Shown here: positions 33,735-42,741 of the stretch, piece after piece | Layout: every line of letters starts with the position of its first letter | Numbering within the stretch: the stretch's first letter is position 1 | Source: Fodinicurvata sp. EGI_FJ10296 | GTDB taxonomy: Bacteria > Pseudomonadota > Alphaproteobacteria > DSM-16000 > Inquilinaceae | Length of the DNA stretch: 64,000 nt | NCBI RefSeq assembly: GCF_040712075.1 | Contig: NZ_JBFCVL010000003.1 | Coordinates: 496,001 to 560,000, forward strand | Reading direction: 5' to 3' | The notes under the pieces: model-generated | Seen by the model: only the letters and a program-made list of their open reading frames with translations | Databases searched by the model: none | What the model was told of the DNA's origin: nothing | Translations under genes and position numbers: made by a program

Positions 33735-34936
33735 CAGCCCCCATCCAAGGCTATCTGCGCAGCGACGGGCGCATCGGCATCCGCAACGTGATGGTCGTCG
33801 TCTATCTGGTCGAATGCGCCCACCATGTCGCCCGAAAGATCGCCGCCCCGTTCGAGGATGACGGCGTTCACGTTCTGGGATTCCCGGGCTGCTATCCCAA
33901 CGACTACGCCAACACGATCATGGAGAAACTGTGCACCCATCCCAATGTCGGCGGGGTCCTTCTGGTCTCGCTGGGCTGTGAAAGCTTCGATCGCTATACG
34001 CTGGCGCGCCATGTCCGCGACAGCGGCCGGCCGGTCAAGACCATCACCATCCAGCAGACCGGCGGCACCCGGACGTCGGTCGAAGAAGGCCGGCAATGGG
34101 TGCGCGAGACACTTCCGGCCCTGGCATCGGTGCCCCGCGCGCCGATGGACGTTTCGGATCTGATCGTCGGCACGATCTGCGGCGGGTCGGACGGCACCAG
34201 CGGCATCACGGCCAATCCGGCCATGGGACGGGCGTTCGATTTCCTGATCGAGAACGGCGCGCGGTGCATTTTCGAAGAAACCGGCGAGTTGATCGGCTGC
34301 GAGACGATCATGGCCGAACGGGCGGCGACGCCCGAACTGGGACATCTGCTGCGGGAGACGGTCGAAAAGGCGGCCCGGTACTACGCGACGCTCGGTTACG
34401 GCAGCTTCGCCGCCGGCAATGCCGATGGCGGGCTGACCACGATCGAGGAAAAATCGATGGGGGCTTATGCGAAATCGGGATCGAGCCCGATCGCCGGTAT
34501 CATCAAGCCGGGCGACGTACCGCCGCGTGGAGGGCTCTATCTGCTCGACGTGGTACCGGACGGCGAGGTCCGCTTCGGCTTTCCCAATATCAACGACACG
34601 GCGGAAATCGTCGAAATGATCGCCTGCGGCTGTCACGTCATCCTGTTTTCCACGGGGCGCGGGTCGGTCGTGGGGTCGGCTATCTCGCCCGTGATAAAGG
34701 TCTGCGCCAACCCCGAAACCTTCCGCCGGATGAGCGGCGACATGGATGTCGATGCCGGCCGGATACTGGAGGGACGCGCGGATCTGGACGATGTCGGCCA
34801 CGAGATCGAAGACCTCGTCCTTGCGGTCGCACGCGGCGGCCGCACAAAGTCCGAGGATCTGGGCCATCACGAGTTCGTGCTGACCTACAAGAGCTTCGAG
34901 CCGATCGGCCCGGGCTGCCTGCCGTCGCCAACCTGA
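33731..34936 (+). CDS. UxaA-type altronate dehydratase family, large subunit
   Basis: 401 residues matching the catalytic part of UxaA/GarD/SuyB: 'GYLRSDGRIGIRNVMVVVYLVECA' at the start, 'GFPGCYPNDYANTIMEKL', 'TICGGSDGTSGITANPAMG' near 155 and 'ACGCHVILFSTGRGSVVGSA' near 300. Three conserved Cys suggest an iron or iron-sulfur site. It removes water (or sulfite) from a 2-hydroxy acid. The last gene of the TRAP operon. Its final 498 bp are repeated at 48390, bounding a 13.5-kb island; this copy is complete. Confidence 0.9.
   Translation: MTAPIQGYLRSDGRIGIRNVMVVVYLVECAHHVARKIAAPFEDDGVHVLGFPGCYPNDYANTIMEKLCTHPNVGGVLLVSLGCESFDRYTLARHVRDSGRPVKTITIQQTGGTRTSVEEGRQWVRETLPALASVPRAPMDVSDLIVGTICGGSDGTSGITANPAMGRAFDFLIENGARCIFEETGELIGCETIMAERAATPELGHLLRETVEKAARYYATLGYGSFAAGNADGGLTTIEEKSMGAYAKSGSSPIAGIIKPGDVPPRGGLYLLDVVPDGEVRFGFPNINDTAEIVEMIACGCHVILFSTGRGSVVGSAISPVIKVCANPETFRRMSGDMDVDAGRILEGRADLDDVGHEIEDLVLAVARGGRTKSEDLGHHEFVLTYKSFEPIGPGCLPSPT
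34439..34936. repeat. Direct repeat R2, left copy (3' end of the uxaA large-subunit gene)
   Basis: 498 bp that recur at 48390-48887 with a constant offset of 13951 bp and no indel. By eye there are about 20 mismatches: roughly 17 in the first 285 bp, mostly silent, and almost none in the last 210 bp. The repeat ends at the stop codon; sequences diverge immediately after it. Confidence 0.95.
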
Positions 34937-35058
34937 TCCTGGGGACTACAGTCGCATTTATTCGTTCGGTCCGATTCTGTGTTCGGGTTTCGAGGGAGGA
35001 TCAGACAGGGACATCGATTGAATGAGCGTCGGCATTGGATGGGTTTGAGGCGGCGCAA

Positions 35059-35135
35059 ATCGGAATCCCGGCCGGAATGAAATCGGAATAGGTGGCCGGT
35101 GATTGATTGGAATCAGCGGCCGCTTTGATTGTAAT
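35059..35135. repeat. Four spaced copies of ATYGGAAT-like octamers (probable IS21-family end)
   Basis: ATCGGAAT at 35059 and 35082, ATTGGAAT at 35106 and ATTGTAAT at 35128, spaced 22-24 bp. Multiple ~20-bp terminal repeats are typical of IS21-family ends. No istA/istB coding sequence is left nearby. The array lies just inside the left boundary of the island. The rest of the gene-free stretch 34937-35411 shows no further feature I can name. Confidence 0.5.
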
Positions 35136-35411
35136 ACGCAATACAGAATGACCCATAGTGTATCAAAACCGGCAGCAGCTGGCTTTACAGCACGGGGTTG
35201 AAGCCGATGCCAACGCCTCCGACAAACTCGTTGCGGTTCAGAATATGGCCGCACCGGCTGCTCGGAAGATCGCTTTGATGAAAACGAAATGCGCCCTCCG
35301 GGAGTTTGCTGTCGAGCCTTTGGCGTGTCGATGACGCAGGCGACGAGCGAGCTGATCCACGCCTGATAATGGGGACTGCGATCGCGATCGGAAGCATGAG
35401 AAGGGAAGTGC

Positions 35412-37898
35412 ATGGTTGAGGATACGAACGCGTGGGTGGTGGTATACGAGGGCTTCGATGCCGGCAAGGAAGGCCTGCGGGAAGCCTTGTGCACGCTCGG
35501 CAACGGCTACTTCGCGACGCGGGGAGCCGCTGCCGATGCCTGCGACGACGAGGTGCATTATCCCGGCACCTACCTCGCCAGCGGCTACAACCGCCTCGAA
35601 AGCGAGGTATCCGGACGCACGATCCGGAACGAAGACCTCGTGAACATGCCGAACTGGCTTCCTCTGACCTTCCGCATCGAGGACGGACCGTGGTTCAGGC
35701 TCAATCAGGTCGAGCTTCTCCATTATCGGCAGGAACTCGATCTGCGTCACGGCCAATTGCGGCGTGACATCCGCTTTCGCGACGGCGAGGGTCGGATCAC
35801 GCGCTGGGAGGAGCGGCGCATCGTCGGCATGTCGAACCCGCACCTCGCGGGGCTCGAAGTCTCGATTACGCCCGAGAACTGGTCGGGCGTCGTGACCTTC
35901 CGCTCCGAAATCGACGGCAGCGTGATCAACAACGGGGTCGCGCGCTATCGCCAGCTCGCGTCCCGCCACATCGACATCCTCGAATTGGATTATCCGGGCA
36001 GCCAGAGCATGTTCCTCCAATGTCGGACGAACCAGTCTCGCATTCAGGTGGCGATGGCGGCGCGCACGCGCCTTCTCGGTCGCGACGGCGTGACCGACGC
36101 GAGATGCGAAAACGGCAAATCCGAGACCAAGGTCTGGCAGGATCTGACCTGCACGGCAGACCAGGGCGTACGCATCACCGCCGAGAAGATCCTCGCGCTG
36201 CACGATTCGCGCAACTGTGCCATCGCCGAGGCCGGACTGGAGGCGAAGCGAACGCTCAGCCATGCGCGGGATTTCGAGAGCCTGCGAGAAGCGCACGAGA
36301 TCGCCTGGTGTCATCTGTGGGACGACTGCGATATCGAACTGGCAGACGGCGTGGCTGCGGATACCGAGTTGAAGCTGCGGCTGCACATCTTCCACATCCT
36401 CCAGACGGCATCGCCGCATTCGATCGATCTCGACGCCGGGATCCCGGCGCGCGGCTGGCACGGAGAAGCCTATCGCGGACACATTTTCTGGGACGAGATC
36501 TTCGTCTTCCCGTTCCTCAGCCTGCGCCTGCCCACCCTGGCCCGCGCGCTGCTGCGCTACCGCTACCGGCGGCTGCCGGAGGCGCGGCGAGCGGCGAAGG
36601 TCGAGGGCTATGAGGGGGCCATGTTCCCCTGGCAGAGCGGCAGCAACGGAGAGGAGGAGACGCAGCACTTGCACCTCAATCCTCAATCCGGACGTTGGCT
36701 CCCCGACGATACGCATCGCCAGCGCCACATCAACGCGGCTATCGCCTTCAACATATGGCAGTACCACCAGGCCACCGACGACCATGAATTCCTCTACACC
36801 TTCGGGGCAGAAATGTTCTTCGAGATCGCGCGGTTCTGGGTCAGCATGACGACATACAACCCCGAGATCGACCGCTATGAGATCAAGGGCGTCATGGGGC
36901 CGGACGAATACCACACCGCCTATCCCGACGCGGACCACGAAGAGGGCGGCGGGCTCGACAACAACGCCTACACCAACGTCATGGTCTCGTGGATCCTGAC
37001 GCGGGTGGAGGACATCATCGCGGTGCTGCCCAGAAGCCAGGCGGAGCGCATCTGCGAGCGCATCGGATTGCATCGCGACGATATGGACAAGTGGCACGAG
37101 ATCAGCCGCAAGCTGCGGGTGCCGTTTCACGCCGACGGTGTCATCAGCCAGTTCGAAGGCTACGAGAAGCTGAAGGAGTTCGACTGGGACGGGTATCGCG
37201 AAAAGTACGACGACATCCACCGGCTCGATCGTCTCCTCGAAGCGGAGGGCGACGACGTTAACCGCTACAAGGCGTCGAAGCAGGCCGACGTGCTGATGCT
37301 GTTCTACCTGTTCTCGGCGGACGAACTCTACCTCATCTTCGAGCGTCTCGGATACCGCTTCCCGCCGTCCAACATCCGCAAGACGATCGACTATTATCTC
37401 GCCCGCACCTCACACGGCTCGACCTTGAGCGGGGTCGCGCATTCCTGGGTGCTGGCCCGCTCCGACCGTTCGCATTCCTGGCGGCTTTTCCAGTGGGCGC
37501 TCGACAGCGACTACTCCGACCTACAGGGCGGCACCACCCCCGAGGGCATCCATGTCGGCGCGATGGCGGGGACGATCGATCTCGTGCAGCGCTGCTATGT
37601 GGGGCTCGAAATGCGCGGGAACACGCTGCATTTCGATCCGGCGCTGCCGGAGGACCTGCACCGGATCAAGGTGCGCCTGCGTTATCGGCGGCAGGTGCTG
37701 GAGGTCGATGTCGATCACGACAAGCTGCACATCGCCAGCCGCTCCTTCAGCTCGACAGCCATCAGGATCGCCTATCGCGGCCACTACCGCGATCTCGCCG
37801 CCGGCGAAACCTGCGATTTCCGCCTGATCAAGCCGGAGGAGCGCAATCGCGACGAGAACTGCGCCGATGGGGATTGCAGCGACGCCCCAGTGCAATGA
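35412..37898 (+). CDS. Glycoside hydrolase family 65 phosphorylase (kojibiose/trehalose/maltose type)
   Basis: 828 residues with GH65 layout: an N-terminal beta-sandwich (about 1-270), a linker, an (alpha/alpha)6 barrel (about 320-690) and a small C-terminal beta domain. The catalytic acid is the Glu of 'KGVMGPDEYHTAYPDADHEE' near 500; 'PARGWHGEAYRGHIFWDEI' near 350 and 'FPWQSGSNGEEE' near 415 line the sugar site; 'HGSTLSGVAHSWVLA' near 670 is the phosphate loop. The reaction is likely disaccharide plus phosphate to beta-glucose-1-phosphate plus glucose, which the beta-PGM domain encoded at 42742 could use. Exact substrate not deducible. Confidence 0.9.
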   Translation: MVEDTNAWVVVYEGFDAGKEGLREALCTLGNGYFATRGAAADACDDEVHYPGTYLASGYNRLESEVSGRTIRNEDLVNMPNWLPLTFRIEDGPWFRLNQVELLHYRQELDLRHGQLRRDIRFRDGEGRITRWEERRIVGMSNPHLAGLEVSITPENWSGVVTFRSEIDGSVINNGVARYRQLASRHIDILELDYPGSQSMFLQCRTNQSRIQVAMAARTRLLGRDGVTDARCENGKSETKVWQDLTCTADQGVRITAEKILALHDSRNCAIAEAGLEAKRTLSHARDFESLREAHEIAWCHLWDDCDIELADGVAADTELKLRLHIFHILQTASPHSIDLDAGIPARGWHGEAYRGHIFWDEIFVFPFLSLRLPTLARALLRYRYRRLPEARRAAKVEGYEGAMFPWQSGSNGEEETQHLHLNPQSGRWLPDDTHRQRHINAAIAFNIWQYHQATDDHEFLYTFGAEMFFEIARFWVSMTTYNPEIDRYEIKGVMGPDEYHTAYPDADHEEGGGLDNNAYTNVMVSWILTRVEDIIAVLPRSQAERICERIGLHRDDMDKWHEISRKLRVPFHADGVISQFEGYEKLKEFDWDGYREKYDDIHRLDRLLEAEGDDVNRYKASKQADVLMLFYLFSADELYLIFERLGYRFPPSNIRKTIDYYLARTSHGSTLSGVAHSWVLARSDRSHSWRLFQWALDSDYSDLQGGTTPEGIHVGAMAGTIDLVQRCYVGLEMRGNTLHFDPALPEDLHRIKVRLRYRRQVLEVDVDHDKLHIASRSFSSTAIRIAYRGHYRDLAAGETCDFRLIKPEERNRDENCADGDCSDAPVQ

Positions 37899-38029
37899 GG
37901 AGGATACCGGGCATGTGGGAACCGCTCTTGGACCAGGCATGGTGTGGCGGCCATAGCGTCAACCACGGGCGGAAGCATCGTCCCGGTGAGAGAGCAAATC
38001 TGAAACAGCAGCCTCAGGCTCGTCGGCTG

Positions 38030-38211
38030 GAAACGTGGTCCAGCCGGTTCGGCGTGCTCTTGCCGGCCAGCGACGCACAGCGTGCCCGGCGCGCCTCCAG
38101 CCGCTCAAGCACCGTGCGGATCACCGGGGCGCGGCGCAACTCGTCATGATCGTTCAGGTCCTCGTAGCCCAGCGCGATGCCGCACACGCGCTGGCCGATA
38201 GCCGACTGCGG
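38030..38211 (-). pseudogene. IS1380-family transposase fragment
   Basis: About 60 minus-strand codons read 'QRVCGIALGYEDLNDHDELR' followed by 'RAPVIRTVLERLEARRARCA' and 'SLAGKSTPNRLDHVS', the conserved N-terminal part of IS1380-type transposases. Both ends are cut and the catalytic domain is missing. It lies within an otherwise gene-free stretch, 37899-38353, downstream of the GH65 gene. Confidence 0.8.
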
Positions 38212-38353
38212 ACCGCTGCTCCGGCGCCGCGGTTATCCAGGCATGTCCTGGCCGGGGTAGGTTCCAGTAGGGGGCAGAATGATTCCTACCGGAACCCACC
38301 CAGACTGGGCTCCGAAACGATCTTGGCATAGCAACAAAATAAATGGCAGTCAC

Positions 38354-38614
38354 CTATATATCTTTTTTTCCACTAATGATCTCCACCTGAGGTCGGGCTG
38401 CATCTTTGACCTTCCCAATGACTATGGCCGGTTCTGCGATAGCCCGCGCATGCTTTTTAATAGACCGATGAATAGAGTCCATATCCTCGAATATCTTACC
38501 GTCAAGGTCAACAAACTCGGCGCGTGTGGTGAAAAACATCATTTTGCGATCGATACTGACAGCGTCGCCAGCCACACCGTTATCGAGATAAACACGTTGG
38601 ACAATCACTGACAT
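38354..38614 (-). CDS. Hypothetical small protein
   Basis: I do not recognise this 86-residue protein. It has no signal peptide or membrane helix, a mixed alpha/beta pattern ('VIVQRVYLDNGVAGDAVSID') and lower GC than its neighbours. A strong ribosome site (GGAGGTGAGG) directly precedes the ATG, which supports real expression. It stands alone, divergent from the Crp/Fnr gene. Confidence 0.55.
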   Translation of the reverse strand: MSVIVQRVYLDNGVAGDAVSIDRKMMFFTTRAEFVDLDGKIFEDMDSIHRSIKKHARAIAEPAIVIGKVKDAARPQVEIISGKKDI

Positions 38615-39050
38615 ACCTCACCTCCGTACAGCGCAAGCCTTCCATCAATTAAGAGTCTGCATCAAAGTTCTGGCAAGAACTCTATTATTTGTTCTACGCC
38701 ATTCATCCCCTTCTCGTGCAACTGTGAAATTGGCACGTAAAGGCTACTGCGGCCGGGCTCACACTGCATTAACCGCGATCAATCGCTGAAGGTGAGAATA
38801 CGAAAGATCAGTGGTCCGCGTGACCCATCGCCAGACGGCCTAGCGCCTCATACCATCTTGTGTTCTGTGTGCGCCTGCAGCATGCTGATTGCACCCGGGA
38901 TGGCAGAGATCAATGCACGCAACTCAGGTGTCACGTATGCACGACCCAGACCACCCGATTCGCTCGCACCCGGGACAAGGTCGCGCAGACCGTTCGCAAG
39001 GCGCAAGAGGCAGCCGGGCCGGTGCCCGGACAAAGCCCGACAAGGAGGCC
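38615..39050. other. Leader region between the 86-residue gene and the Crp/Fnr gene
   Basis: 436 bp with promoter-like AT-rich DNA in 38640-38720 and GC-rich DNA afterwards. Open frames run through 38889-39050 in continuity with the regulator but lack family similarity and a ribosome site. I see no other gene. Confidence 0.45.
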
Positions 39051-39782
39051 ATGGACAGCCCGCCGCGAGGGCCGAGGAGCGCCGCTGCGACCGTAGAGCA
39101 TTTGCGCAGCCAATCCCGCTCGCGGATCGGACCTTCCCTCGCTTCGCTTCTCGTGAAATTGGCCCGGCGCACGCGGCCCGGCTTGCTCTCTTTCGAAGGT
39201 GATGGTGTGCTTTTCCCGCTTGCCGGCTGGATCTCGCTTTTCAAGATGATGGAAAATGGCAACACGCAGATCATCGACTTCGCCCTACCAGGCGACATCG
39301 TACACTTGGCCACGGGCGACGGGATCACCATCGAAGTGCTGGAGGAAGGGTTCGTCGCTGTCATACCGTCCGCCCAATGGGAACAGTTGATGCAAGATGA
39401 GCCAGACGTTCTGCGCCTTGTATTGCGAGAGTCTGCCGCCGCCAGGTCTCGCATCGCAGAACGGATGCTGCGCCTCGGCAAGGGAAGCGCCGAGATGCGG
39501 CTGGCCTATGTTCTTCTGGAGCTATGCCTGCGCGTAACGGGCGGCAACCGAGCCACGTCAGCGCCTTTCCACGTGCCCCTGACACAGCAGCGAATTGGCG
39601 ACTTCATCGGACTTACCTCGGTGCACATCTCGCGCACCACAAGGCGGCTGACGCGTTTGGGCGCGATCAGGATGACCGATCACCTGACCTTCGAGCTGAC
39701 GGATGTCGATGCCCTGTGCGAAATTGCGGGCTTCGACATGGACACGCTGCGGCACAAGATCCTGTTGCCGATGGGCACCTGA
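39051..39782 (+). CDS. Crp/Fnr family transcriptional regulator
   Basis: 243 residues with a cyclic-nucleotide-binding-like sensor domain at about 20-130 ('DGVLFPLAGWISLFKMMENG', 'IIDFALPGDIVHLA') and a winged HTH near 165-215 ('LTQQRIGDFIGLTSVHISRTTRRL'). There are no N-terminal Cys clusters, so it is not an FNR [4Fe-4S] sensor; the signal is unknown. AAGGAGG just before the ATG decides the start; an in-frame opening at 38889 is not used. It is probably the regulator of the island's stress genes. Confidence 0.88.
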   Translation: MDSPPRGPRSAAATVEHLRSQSRSRIGPSLASLLVKLARRTRPGLLSFEGDGVLFPLAGWISLFKMMENGNTQIIDFALPGDIVHLATGDGITIEVLEEGFVAVIPSAQWEQLMQDEPDVLRLVLRESAAARSRIAERMLRLGKGSAEMRLAYVLLELCLRVTGGNRATSAPFHVPLTQQRIGDFIGLTSVHISRTTRRLTRLGAIRMTDHLTFELTDVDALCEIAGFDMDTLRHKILLPMGT

Positions 39783-40081
39783 GCACGCCTCAATTTCACC
39801 TGCATCGTGGTAACGGGACGGTTCATCCTGTGGATGCAGCCACCGCCGAAACGGATCTTAGCCAATCATCGCTGCAATAGCGCAGTGCACGTCGGACGCG
39901 ATTGCTGTCAGCCGGCATCCGGCCAGTCCGGATATTGCTTAGTCCCGGATCGTGCTTAGTCAGTGTCCCGGCGGGGTATTGCCTTCCATGCCCTCGCGCA
40001 TACAAACCTTCCTGCCTACGCGGGTGACCGGGGTGACCGGGGGTGAGTGTCTGCTGCGTCCTGTCTGCCTGCTCCGGGCGG
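39783..40081. other. Gene-free stretch after the Crp/Fnr gene
   Basis: About 300 bp with short C/G-rich tandem imperfect repeats near 40015-40045 (GGGTGACCGGGGTGACCGGGGG). No gene is seen. The following CBS fragment is on the other strand. Confidence 0.4.
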
Positions 40082-40216
40082 CTACCGGAACTCGACGATC
40101 TCTCCCAACGTTTCGCCGGCCAAATGTTCGGAGTAATGCTCTGCAATATCGCCGACAGAGACTATGCCGGCCAGCCGTCCCGCGTCGTCGCATATTACCA
40201 GCCGGCGGGCCGAATT
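40082..40216 (-). pseudogene. CBS-domain protein, C-terminal fragment
   Basis: 44 codons end a CBS domain: 'ARRLVICDDAGRLAGIVSVG' then 'DIAEHYSEHLAGETLGEIVEF' and TAG. An in-frame TAG stands immediately upstream, so no start exists. A second open stretch upstream ('RGLQSLIERIAEGIARGKS') is not recognisably CBS. CBS-domain proteins are common members of the stress islands that this region resembles. Confidence 0.75.
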
Positions 40217-40482
40217 CTAGCTTTTGCCTCGCGCGATACCCTCCGCTATTCGTTCTATCAAGGATTGCAATCCCCTCAACAGGCAGTCTGCGCTTATCTG
40301 CACGATCCTGCCTTTACCTGCGTTGCCGCGCGCATATCAATTTGCATTTTCTGCGCCGGGATCCCCGCGGCAGGTTAATCGCTGTTAATGCGCTGTGCCC
40401 GCGAGCCGTGCGAAGAGTGGATCATCAAAATTCTGGCGCGGCCACCGGGAATAGGCCGCTCCCGAAACAGGGGGGTGCAGCA

Positions 40483-41463
40483 ATGACCGAACGATGCACG
40501 ACGGGCCGCTTTGCCAGCATTCCGCTCCTGGGTTCGGGCCGGGCCGGGAGACGGCACAGCATAACCCGCAAGCTGGGCAACATGCCGAATGTCGCGCTTC
40601 GTGCCATGCAAGACTACGGCCTCTCTGACCTGGACATCGCCCGCTACTACGGCCTGACGCTCGCTTCCGTCCGGCGTCTGTCTCAACTCTTTTCAGTCGC
40701 TCCGGGCAGGCCCGATTCCGGTTGTTGGATCGGTCGGCACAAGGTGGCAAGGCAAGCCCCTTCGGCGGCTGAGCAGGATCGAACCTACGAAGCGGACACC
40801 AATACGAGAAATGATCCATGCAAACCCGCGAGCATCGGCGAGATCGCGTCCGCAACCGAGATGAATACGGCCTTTCGCAGGATCCCGCAGCAGCGTCATC
40901 CATTTATCATTCCGGATGATCCCACAGCCAGTGAGCGCGTCGGAGATGTTTTTGCCGATAACGGCTTTCTGACCGAGCCGCGCAAGCGCGAATGCCACAA
41001 CTGTGGCGACGCCTCCGAAGCCCTCGCGGCTTTCTTGCAGAGGCAATCTGGTCCCGGGACCGTACATGCCTTCGATGAGCGTGACTGCCACGATCACTAT
41101 ACGCTGGAAATGCCTTTCCTGACGGCGGCGAAGGGCCGCAGGATGCGCAAACCTGATACTAGGGGCGGACAGCAACGAAACGGCTGTCGACATGCAGATT
41201 TCCGACCAATGCGAAGGCACAAGGCGTCGCCCACCGAAATCATGCTGCTTCTGCCCAAGCTGCGGTTTGCCGCGCGGGTTATGACCGGAAGCGCGGAGAG
41301 GGGCGACCATTTGGTCGCGCAGACCCTCAAACGTGCCATCGCCGAGGCGGCGCGCAAGCCGTGGGAGGTTCCGCTGCTGGATTGGTTGAACGGGATAATG
41401 GACGAATACCTTGCTTCACGCATTTATCCGGATGACATTCGATGGATCCGCAGACTGCACTGA
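40483..41463 (+). CDS. Chimeric-looking hypothetical protein with an HTH-like start and a sigma-region-2-like end
   Basis: 326 codons. Residues about 45-70 look like a helix-turn-helix ('DYGLSDLDIARYYGLTLASV'). The last ~65 residues ('LPKLRFAARVMTGSAERGDH', then 'LVAQTLKRAIAEA') resemble region 2 of ECF sigma factors. The middle has no recognisable pattern. GGGGGGTG before the ATG at 40483 supports that start. Surrounded by IS remnants and gene stumps, this may be three pieces joined by deletion rather than a working gene. Confidence 0.4.
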   Translation: MTERCTTGRFASIPLLGSGRAGRRHSITRKLGNMPNVALRAMQDYGLSDLDIARYYGLTLASVRRLSQLFSVAPGRPDSGCWIGRHKVARQAPSAAEQDRTYEADTNTRNDPCKPASIGEIASATEMNTAFRRIPQQRHPFIIPDDPTASERVGDVFADNGFLTEPRKRECHNCGDASEALAAFLQRQSGPGTVHAFDERDCHDHYTLEMPFLTAAKGRRMRKPDTRGGQQRNGCRHADFRPMRRHKASPTEIMLLLPKLRFAARVMTGSAERGDHLVAQTLKRAIAEAARKPWEVPLLDWLNGIMDEYLASRIYPDDIRWIRRLH

Positions 41464-41645
41464 CAGGCGGTTTCACCGACCGCAGGATGCGTGCGATTCC
41501 CCGAGGCACACCTGTCAGGGGCTCTGTCCAAGTGAACTGATGTCCGCTCTGGGTCGACCTCATGCCTAACTCACAAGCACCAAGCGTCAGGCGTCGCCCA
41601 ATAACTGGCAATTTTCGCCTGACGTGCACGCTCAGAGCCGGGTGC

Positions 41646-41792
41646 TCACGTGATCGCGATTTTCTTTGAGCCGTCTGGGTCTTTCTTGGGCAAATTCAGC
41701 GTCAGAATCCCATTTTCGTATTTCGCCTTGACCTTGGTTTCGGACGCAGCGGCCGGGAGCGCAAAACTACGCTGAATCGATCTGAACCGCGC
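41646..41792 (-). pseudogene. Hsp20/alpha-crystallin, C-terminal fragment
   Basis: 48 codons give the end of a small heat-shock protein: 'RSFALPAAASETKVKAKYEN' and 'GILTLNLPKKDPDGSKKIAI', with the conserved G-x-L strand (normally 'NGVLTLTLPK'). The family is about 150-165 residues; the first two thirds are missing and replaced upstream by IS3 sequence, which shows that the IS arrival or a later deletion cut the gene. Confidence 0.85.
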
Positions 41793-41975
41793 CGAGTTTG
41801 TCGGAGGCGGTTTTGTTGGAGTTACGCCGCCATGTCTGGCTGTTCCAGCTTGGCATCGTAGCGTGCCTCAGCTTCAGGAATCGCCCACACTGCCGACCGA
41901 CGACTCTTTGCCGGCCCAGTCGTTCGGTGTATTTGATCGACAAATATTGGGCGGTCTCAACCGGTCGTCGCAACA
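41793..41975 (-). pseudogene. IS3-family transposase (OrfB) C-terminal remnant
   Basis: Minus-strand codons include 'PVETAQYLSIKYTERLG', which matches the conserved 'QYxSIxYTERL' stretch of the IS3 integrase core before its catalytic Glu, then degenerate frames to 'SQTWRRNSNKTASDKLGAVQ', typical of the 3' end of such elements. It has frameshifts and is cut on its upstream side by IS30 sequence. Confidence 0.65.
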
Positions 41976-42328
41976 TGGTCAGTTCGGCATGACGGGCCAT
42001 CTCGGCCCCCTGATTGCATGACAGGGACCGACGAAGATGCCATGGCAGATGGACGATGCTGCGCAGAATGGCATCTCGCACAGCTTCGGCCCCCATGACC
42101 TGCAAGAGGCGGCCCGTTCTTGAGGCGGGGCCCCGCGCCGTGCCCGGGCATCCGTGGAAGGTGAAGCAGCAGTGTGAAGCGCGTCTGGCGCTCGACAAGG
42201 GTGCCGATGGCGGAACGATTGAGCCCGATGATCAAGTCGGCTTCCCGGTGGCCGGGAACGGCGCGATTATCGGCTTCGGCAGCGCGCTCGCCGATCATGA
42301 TTTCGGTCGGCGGTCGAGCTCCGCCCAA
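41976..42328 (-). pseudogene. IS30-family transposase fragment with frameshift
   Basis: Two overlapping frames cover the DDE core: 'DNRAVPGHREADLIIGLNRS' with 'AIGTLVERQTRFTLLLHLPR' in one, then 'VRDAILRSIVHLPWHLRRSL' and 'NQGAEMARHAELTM' in the next. The first catalytic Asp (normally 'WEGDLI') is changed to 'READLI' context but kept as Asp; the second, normally in 'WDQG', has become 'CNQG'. Both ends are missing. It sits inside IS3 sequence. Confidence 0.8.
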
Positions 42329-42329
42329 G

Positions 42330-42680
42330 CAAAATACGCCTGGCTTTCGGCAGGATCTCGTTGGCCTGCATAAGCTCCCGGTTCTCCCGCTCCAGCGCCT
42401 TCAACAGTTGGCCCCATCTCGCTCGTGACGCCGGTCTGTTCGCCGCTATCGACCTCAGACTTGCTGATCCACTTGTGCCGCGCGTTCGTCGAGCAACCGA
42501 TCTTCTAGGAAACCGGTCGAATTGCCGCCCAACGGCTCTCGTGCTCTTCTTGATTGTCCAGAACCATGCGAACCGCACGCTCGCGGAATCAGCTTGCGGA
42601 TCGTCTCGCCGAGCGATGCGTTCTTGCCCACGACGCGAGTGTTGTCATTGCGACTGAGTCGGCGAACCAGCATACGAGGG
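42330..42680 (-). pseudogene. IS3-family OrfA remnant
   Basis: The minus strand carries 'LLKALERENRELMQANEILPKA', split here as LLKALERENREL and MQANEILPKA, the leucine-zipper end of IS3 OrfA; upstream frames contain 'RERAVRMVLD'-like codons out of phase. Several frameshifts make it inactive. Together with the OrfB tail at 41793 it suggests one IS3 element split by an IS30 piece. Confidence 0.65.
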
Positions 42681-42741
42681 GGTCGCCGTCTTGGACCTTG
42701 TCCATCATTGCAATCACCTTCAGGAAAATATCAGTCGGTCG

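Noticed and set aside
35185-35397. 70-codon minus-strand frame ending in 'GGVGIGFNPVL'
   Set aside because: It looks a little like an outer-membrane beta strand end, but there is no start, no other strand pattern and no terminal aromatic residue.
35238-37220. A 660-codon open frame on the minus strand
   Set aside because: It is the complementary-strand shadow of the GH65 gene. High GC makes long antisense frames common; it has no family pattern and no ribosome site.
38889-39050. N-terminal extension of the Crp/Fnr regulator
   Set aside because: Open in frame but without family similarity, whereas AAGGAGG directly precedes the ATG at 39051.
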